This document shows, in pieces, positions 59,827 through 64,000 of a DNA stretch of 64,000 nt. Positions within the stretch are counted from its first letter, which is position 1; each line of letters opens with the position of its first letter. The notes under the pieces were generated by a model. The model was not told where the DNA came from. It made no database searches and saw nothing but the letters and a program-made list of their open reading frames with translations. Where the stretch lies: the NCBI GenBank assembly GCA_020634515.1, contig JACKBL010000001.1:1116001-1180000 (forward strand), in the 5' to 3' direction. Made by a program: the position numbers and the translations under genes. The stretch comes from Ardenticatenales bacterium (GTDB taxonomy: Bacteria > Chloroflexota > Anaerolineae > Promineifilales > Promineifilaceae).

Positions 59827-60225
59827 ATGCCCATTTATCAGGATTCGGAACAACTCTACGCTTGCTTGCGCCTGTTGTTTGAGCGGCTGCGGCAGCAGGA
59901 TGGGGCGATGCGGCCTTTGAAAAGCTCGCGGCTGGTGATCCGGCTGCAATACACGCTGCCGGCAGCAGAGGTGACGGTGGATGCGCGGCATAATCCGGTG
60001 CAGGTGGTTTATGGTCCCACGCCGGTCCGCCCCACGTTGGATGTGTCCCTGGCGGCGGATACGTTTCACCAGATTTTGCTGGATGAATTGTCGCTGCGCA
60101 CGGCGGTGAGCAGCAAACAAGTCACGATGAATGGCCCCTTTATCAAGGCGATGCCGATGGTGGAATTATTTCGCCAGGGACAAAGGCATTATGCCGGCAT
60201 TCTCCGCGAACAAGGCCTGCTATAA
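59827..60225 (+). CDS. SCP2-like sterol-transfer domain protein
   Basis: 132 residues. The pattern LVIRLQYTLPAAEVTVDARHNPVQVVYG, then TLDVSLAADTFHQILLDELSLRTAVSSKQVTMNGP and FRQGQRHYAGILREQGLL fits an SCP2-like fold, in which the conserved helix follows the central sheet. These proteins bind lipids or act as accessory domains. The ATG at 59827 is chosen because the upstream frame runs through repeat sequence; the Shine-Dalgarno is weak. It precedes a second SCP2-like gene by 37 bases, and the pair is probably an operon. Confidence 0.65.
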   Translation: MPIYQDSEQLYACLRLLFERLRQQDGAMRPLKSSRLVIRLQYTLPAAEVTVDARHNPVQVVYGPTPVRPTLDVSLAADTFHQILLDELSLRTAVSSKQVTMNGPFIKAMPMVELFRQGQRHYAGILREQGLL

Positions 60226-60262
60226 ATTCCCAAACAATCAACAATCAACGGAGGAGAACAAC

Positions 60263-60673
60263 ATGGCACTCACTTTTGGCACGGATGAATGGGTAAAATC
60301 ATTGATGGTTGCCGTCAACGAAAGCGAAAAGTACCGCAGCGCGGCACACGATTGGGAAGGGGACTTCTATTTCGTCATTAACAAAAGTCCGGGATTTGCC
60401 GCCGACACCTATCTCTACCTGGATTTGCACCATGGGGCCTGCCGCGATGCCTTCAAAGTGGATGACGTGAACGCCATGAACCCGGCATTTGTGCTGTCCG
60501 CGCCGGCACCGGTGTGGCAGCGGGTGCTTTCCGGGAAACTGGACCCCATTCAGGGGTTGGTGACGCGCCAGTTGAAGTTGAAAGGCAACATGATGAAAAT
60601 CATGAAAGCGCCCAAGGCGGCCACGGAACTGGTAGCGGCGGCGCAGCATGTGGAAACGGAGTGGCCCAAGTAG
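60263..60673 (+). CDS. SCP2 sterol-binding domain protein
   Basis: 136 residues: DWEGDFYFVINKSPGFAADTYLYLDLHHGACRDAFKV, then PAFVLSAPAPVWQRVLSGKLDPIQGLVTRQLKLKGNMMKIMKAPKAATELVAAAQ. The segment VWQRVLSGKLDPIQGLVTRQLKLKGN is the most typical part of the SCP2 domain. It probably binds a lipid or acyl-CoA in the cytoplasm. GGAGGAG precedes the ATG at 60263. It sits between another SCP2-like gene and an alcohol dehydrogenase gene. Confidence 0.85.
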   Translation: MALTFGTDEWVKSLMVAVNESEKYRSAAHDWEGDFYFVINKSPGFAADTYLYLDLHHGACRDAFKVDDVNAMNPAFVLSAPAPVWQRVLSGKLDPIQGLVTRQLKLKGNMMKIMKAPKAATELVAAAQHVETEWPK

Positions 60674-60749
60674 GGAGGATGCGGACAAGCGCGGATCCGG
60701 GATGAAATCGCGCAACTCGCGTTGTGACGGCGTAAGGGCGTAGGTGGCT

Positions 60750-61919
60750 ATGTGGTTTTTTAGGAGTCCTCACGTATATTTTGGCGAAGATGCACTCTCG
60801 CACCTGGCGGAGGTGCAGGGGCGGCGGGCGTTTATCGTTACGGATGAGGTGCTGCTGGGGTTGGGTTTCCCACAGCGGGTGCAGGCGTATTTGGAGGATG
60901 CCGGCATTTCCTCCACCATTTTCGCCGCCGTTGAACCCCAACCCTCCCTGCAAACCGTGCAACGCGGCGCCGCCGCCATGCTCGACTACGCCCCCGACTG
61001 GGTCATCGGCCTCGGCGGTGGCTCCTGCATGGACGCCGCCCGCGCCATGTGGATTCTCTACGAACGCCCCGACATCGACCCGGCGGCCATCAGCCCCATG
61101 GAACTGTTGGGCCTGCGCCAAAAAGCCCGCCTCATGTGCATCCCCACCACGGCCGGCACCGGTTCGGAGACGGGCTACGCCGTCGTCCTCACGGACACCG
61201 TGGAGCAGCGCAAGCTGACGCTCGGCTCGCCGGAAGCCACGGCGGACCTGGCTCTAGTGGACCCCGCCTTCACGCTGCACCTGCCGCGCCAGGCCACGGC
61301 GGACACGGGCATTGACGTCCTCACGCACGCCATTGAAGGGTACACCTGCCAGTGGGCCAACGATTTTACGGATGGCCCTTGCCTGAAGGCGATTGACCTG
61401 GTGTTTCGCTACCTGCCGCGTGCCGTGGCGCAGGGCGCGGCGGACGCGGAGGCGCGGGAGAAGATGGCGAACGCGGCGGCGATTGCCGGACTGGCGTTGG
61501 GCAACAGCAACGTGGCGCTGGCGCATGCGCTGGGGCACAGCGCGGGCGCGCTCTTCCACGACCTGCCGCATGGCCGCATTACGGCACTGTTTTTGCCTTA
61601 CACGATTGAGTTTGTGGCTCCGGTGGGGACGGCGCGCTACCAGGAGATTGCCCACATGCTGCGCCTGCCGGCAGCCGGCGAAGCCGAGGGCGCGGCCAGT
61701 CTGGCGGAGGCGGTGCGGCGGTTGATGCAGGAAGTGGGGCTGCCGTTGTGTTTAAGAGATGCCGGCATTTCCCCCGACCAATTCGCCGCCAACCTCCAAC
61801 CCATGTGCGAGCGCGCCGACACCGACACCAACATCCTCATGAGCCGCCGCCTCCCGGAAACCGAAGAAGTGCAACGCCTGTTTGAATACGCCTACGACGG
61901 GCGATCCATTGACTTTTAG
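60750..61919 (+). CDS. Iron-containing alcohol dehydrogenase
   Basis: 389 residues, group III. The NAD-binding motif is GLGGGSCMDAARAM, then IPTTAGTGSETGYAVVLTD, and the metal ligands lie in DTGIDVLTHAIEGY and HALGHSAGALFHDLPHG (three His plus an Asp). It oxidises alcohols or reduces aldehydes with NAD(P). A GTG at 60744 is an alternative start; neither has a strong Shine-Dalgarno. The stop codon TAG shares its last base with the ~105-bp repeat that follows. Neighbouring SCP2 and patatin genes suggest lipid or fatty alcohol metabolism, in keeping with the wax ester synthase at 3982, but this link is inference. Confidence 0.9.
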   Translation: MWFFRSPHVYFGEDALSHLAEVQGRRAFIVTDEVLLGLGFPQRVQAYLEDAGISSTIFAAVEPQPSLQTVQRGAAAMLDYAPDWVIGLGGGSCMDAARAMWILYERPDIDPAAISPMELLGLRQKARLMCIPTTAGTGSETGYAVVLTDTVEQRKLTLGSPEATADLALVDPAFTLHLPRQATADTGIDVLTHAIEGYTCQWANDFTDGPCLKAIDLVFRYLPRAVAQGAADAEAREKMANAAAIAGLALGNSNVALAHALGHSAGALFHDLPHGRITALFLPYTIEFVAPVGTARYQEIAHMLRLPAAGEAEGAASLAEAVRRLMQEVGLPLCLRDAGISPDQFAANLQPMCERADTDTNILMSRRLPETEEVQRLFEYAYDGRSIDF

Positions 61920-62024
61920 TAACCGTCCGAAACTGACTTCGCACTTCTTACGGATGGTTACTGACAAGCTATCGCGGATAGCCGCTGACCGCACATTTCC
62001 GCTAACTTCTGTGCGGACAGCCAC
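61919..62024 (+). repeat. ~105-bp structured element, copy 2
   Basis: GTAACCGTCCG pairs with CGGATGGTTAC (one G-U pair); the second half forms GCTGACCGCACA with TGTGCGGACAGC. It begins in the stop codon of the alcohol dehydrogenase gene, as copy 1 at 46506 begins at the stop codon of the restriction gene. It fills the 122-base gap before the patatin gene. Confidence 0.75.
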
Positions 62025-62041
62025 GAATCGGTGGTGATGCT

Positions 62042-62833
62042 ATGTCTTTGCCCACTATCAAACGAAACGGACACCCCCGCGTCGGGCTGGCGCTCAGCGG
62101 CGGCGTGGCCCGCATCATTGCTCACGTCGGCGTCCTGTCGGTGTTGATGCGCGAGCCGGGACTACACATTGACGCCGTGGCCGGGACTAGCGCCGGCTCC
62201 ATCGTCGGCGCTGCCTACTGCGCCGGGCTTGGCCTGTGCGACATTGAGAAAATGTCCGGGCATGCAGACTGGCGCACCGTGGCCGCGCCCACGCTCTCCC
62301 GCCACGGCTTGCTCTCATTTTCGCGGCTGGAACACCGCATGATGTGCGTTCTGGGCGATCTCTGGTTTTGTGACTTGCGCACGCCATTGGCCGTGATGGC
62401 TACGGACCTGGAGACGAGTGAACCGGTTGTGCTGCATGAAGGGCGCGTGGCGCAGGCGGTGCGTGCCAGTTGTTCCGTGCCCGGCTTCGTCGTGCCCACG
62501 GAGAAGGATGGGCGGCAACTGGTCGATGGGGGAATTGCCGACAATTTGCCCGCCGAAATCCTGCGCGAAATGGGGGCCGATTACGTCATTGGCGTGGACA
62601 TCTTCGCCCCGCATTGGGACAGGCGACTCGGTCCCCTGGGCGCGGGGCTGATGGGCATCGAAACCCTCATCCGGCGCGCGGGTGGCGGCCTGAACCATGT
62701 CGATTGCCTGATCGCGCCCCGGTTGAGCGGTATTTCCTTCTTGCGTTTCAATCAGGTGGAACGTCTGCTGGCGTTGGGGCAGGAGGCGGCGCAGGCGTGC
62801 CTACCGCAAATTCGCGCCGACCTCGGCTTGTGA
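62042..62833 (+). CDS. Patatin-like phospholipase (RssA type)
   Basis: 263 residues. The oxyanion loop is LALSGGVARIIAHVGVL (normally GGGxRG), the nucleophile is Ser50 in AGTSAGSIVG, and the catalytic Asp162 lies in LVDGGIADNLP. The start of the glycine loop is altered (SGGVAR). It should hydrolyse acyl esters of lipids, probably in the cytoplasm or at the membrane, since no signal peptide is present. The 3' end overlaps the convergent TMEM43-like gene by 33 bases. Confidence 0.9.
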   Translation: MSLPTIKRNGHPRVGLALSGGVARIIAHVGVLSVLMREPGLHIDAVAGTSAGSIVGAAYCAGLGLCDIEKMSGHADWRTVAAPTLSRHGLLSFSRLEHRMMCVLGDLWFCDLRTPLAVMATDLETSEPVVLHEGRVAQAVRASCSVPGFVVPTEKDGRQLVDGGIADNLPAEILREMGADYVIGVDIFAPHWDRRLGPLGAGLMGIETLIRRAGGGLNHVDCLIAPRLSGISFLRFNQVERLLALGQEAAQACLPQIRADLGL

Positions 62834-63871
62834 GCGTCGCTGCCAGAGGTAGAAGCCGGCGGCCAGCAGCAGTAGGACGATGATCAGCGCCAGCAGGTTG
62901 TGCGCCAGGTAGCCGATGAGGATGGTGATGAGGGAAAGAATGCCGGCAACCACCCCCGCCACCAATCCCGTCAACCACCGCCCCCATCGCCGCAAACCCG
63001 GCAGCCACCCCAGCAACAAATTCAGCGGACTCAGCAGCAACGCCACTCCACCCCACATCAACATAAACCCGCCAAACCGCATCCCCCACAAAGCCGCGCG
63101 ATACTCAAACTGAAGCTGCGCCAGCGCCGCCACGCGGTCGCCCACCAGCACCCGATACAGGCTGACCTTATCGTTGTGGTAATACGGTTGCAGTGTCTCC
63201 CCTTCCAGGCGGCCAAAGGCTGTCGCCTGCACATTGGCCGGAACCACGAAATAACTCACGCGCACGTCCCCCAGTTCCGGCTTGCTCATTGTCCCCTCAC
63301 CCAAAAAGACATAATCCTCCACGATGGGGTCCGGCGACTCCATTATCACTTCCGACGAGAGCGGCAGCCGCTCGCCGCGCGGCAGTTCGATCTGCGCCGG
63401 GTCAATCGCGTACGCGCCAATGGCCGCCTGGCGCACCAGCAGCGTGCGCTCGCTGAAGGGCAGGGGCGGGTTTTCATGCCCTTCGGGCTTGTGGAACTGC
63501 TCCGGGGCCAACACGCGGTTGGTCCAGGTGAGTTCATAGCTGTAGCTGGTCCCGTCTTCGTCTGAATCTTCCGATTCTTTCCAGGCGTACATCTCCACTT
63601 CCCGCTCCACGCGCACGTAGTCGCCCGGGCGCAGGTACAGGTCGTCCCCCAGGCGTGCGGCGGCGGCGAGTTGGCCGGTGAGGGAGACGAACTGCCCGTT
63701 TGCCTCGGTCGCGGTGGTACGGATTGTGCCGGCATTTACCGGTTGGCTGCGTCGGGCAACATCGGCAAGATTAACCCGCCCTTCATTGAACCAGAGCATG
63801 AAGAAGGCGATGAGCATGAGCAGCAGGCCACCGCCGATGCGTAAGAGAAGGGCATTTCGTTTTCGTTCCAT
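62801..63871 (-). CDS. TMEM43/LUMA-family membrane protein
   Basis: 356 residues. One N-terminal membrane helix at about 9-28 (LLLRIGGGLLLMLIAFFMLW) is followed by a large, probably extracytoplasmic region with VSLTGQL, DDLYLRPGDYVRVEREVEMYAW and YFVVPANVQATAFGRLEG. Three more hydrophobic segments come near the C-terminus (FMLMWGGVALLLSPLNLLLG, LVAGVVAGILSLITILIGYLAHNLLALIIVLLLLAAGFYLW). This arrangement is that of bacterial TMEM43 proteins, whose role is unknown. The ATG at 63871 starts the family's usual N-terminus; the frame extends 18 codons upstream. It is convergent with and overlaps the patatin gene. Confidence 0.85.
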   Translation of the reverse strand: MERKRNALLLRIGGGLLLMLIAFFMLWFNEGRVNLADVARRSQPVNAGTIRTTATEANGQFVSLTGQLAAAARLGDDLYLRPGDYVRVEREVEMYAWKESEDSDEDGTSYSYELTWTNRVLAPEQFHKPEGHENPPLPFSERTLLVRQAAIGAYAIDPAQIELPRGERLPLSSEVIMESPDPIVEDYVFLGEGTMSKPELGDVRVSYFVVPANVQATAFGRLEGETLQPYYHNDKVSLYRVLVGDRVAALAQLQFEYRAALWGMRFGGFMLMWGGVALLLSPLNLLLGWLPGLRRWGRWLTGLVAGVVAGILSLITILIGYLAHNLLALIIVLLLLAAGFYLWQRRSQAEVGANLR

Positions 63872-63911
63872 GTATGCGTTGTGAGTAAGACCGTGCGTGT
63901 CGCGCCGACGG

Positions 63912-64000
63912 TCAACGACGCCCACCGCGAACCAGGTAGCCGATGGCCGCGCCGGCAGCCAGCAGGGTGAGGCCGCCGAGGGCGAGGATGGTGATCGTGA
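63912..64000 (-). CDS. C-terminal end of a membrane-anchored protein (cut by window)
   Basis: The minus-strand frame open at the window edge ends ITILALGGLTLLAAGAAIGYLVRGGRR before TGA at 63912. It is a single hydrophobic helix followed by a basic tail, as in C-terminally anchored surface proteins such as the LysM proteins at 19914 and 21532. Too little is present to name it. It lies 40 bases upstream of the TMEM43-like gene on the same strand. Confidence 0.5.
   Translation of the reverse strand, partial: TITILALGGLTLLAAGAAIGYLVRGGRR

Larger units (their letters stand above)
8..63738. repeat. Highly iterated octamer palindrome TGCCGGCA across the window
   Basis: I find the exact octamer roughly 55-60 times, for example at 8, 2918, 13416, 19399, 27977, 40239, 60190 and 61759, often as ATGCCGGCAT. 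About two would be expected from base composition. It occurs in coding and non-coding DNA on both sides of every core gene, but I find none between about 50.81 and 59.95 kb and only a few between 42 and 49 kb. Confidence 0.85.

Noticed and set aside
62801..62833. Convergent overlap of the patatin and TMEM43-like genes as a sign of a wrong frame
   Set aside because: Both proteins show family-typical C-termini, so a 33-base tail-to-tail overlap is acceptable.

Overview
The window is GC-rich bacterial chromosome, most likely from a Chloroflexota bacterium of the Anaerolineae type. That placement is inferred from gene content: a membrane regulator joining a LuxR-type HTH to Kelch repeats, surface proteins with Thr-Pro linkers and LysM domains, a PTPS-related giant membrane protein, an F420-type oxidoreductase, and a GPH sugar transporter. 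No rRNA, tRNA or ribosomal protein gene is present to confirm it. The octamer palindrome TGCCGGCA recurs roughly 55-60 times, in genes and spacers alike, and works as a genomic signature.

Layout. 0-3.9 kb: radical SAM protein (cut by the window edge), two tandem-domain universal stress proteins and a Na/Pi-type transporter. 4-11.2 kb: wax ester synthase/acyltransferase, acyl carrier protein, and a tightly overlapping operon for an acyl-CoA synthetase and a 2-oxoacid dehydrogenase complex (E1 alpha, E1 beta, E2, no E3). 11.8-16.4 kb: double-HTH regulator, TPR protein, GPH transporter, class IV aminotransferase, peroxiredoxin. 16.4-31.1 kb: envelope genes, namely the PTPS-related membrane protein, two paralogous LysM proteins, a GT39-type and a GT4 glycosyltransferase, TPR and Kelch proteins. 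31.3-41.7 kb: ABC exporter, cold shock protein, second acyl-CoA synthetase, glycogen debranching enzyme, epimerase-like protein and PlsC acyltransferase.

42-59.7 kb is accessory DNA, less GC-rich and nearly free of the TGCCGGCA signature. It holds (i) a candidate RiPP (ribosomally made, modified peptide) locus: two tandem 26- and 37-residue peptides with a shared C-terminal half, their own promoter and a strong terminator, upstream of a ThiF/E1-like enzyme and an M50 membrane protease that both start with a PqqD-like recognition domain; (ii) a type II restriction-modification pair; (iii) a PLD-SNF2 helicase with an Eco57I-type methyltransferase, followed by a frameshifted AAA ATPase and a HEPN remnant. 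The last block is bounded by direct repeats and its 3' part is decaying.

The window also carries several small mobile or structured repeats: two MITE families with 8-bp target duplications, a ~90-bp two-stem element in four copies with compensatory stem changes, and a ~105-bp structured element that abuts stop codons. 59.8-64 kb returns to host-type DNA: two SCP2-like proteins, an iron-dependent alcohol dehydrogenase, a patatin-like phospholipase and a TMEM43-like protein.
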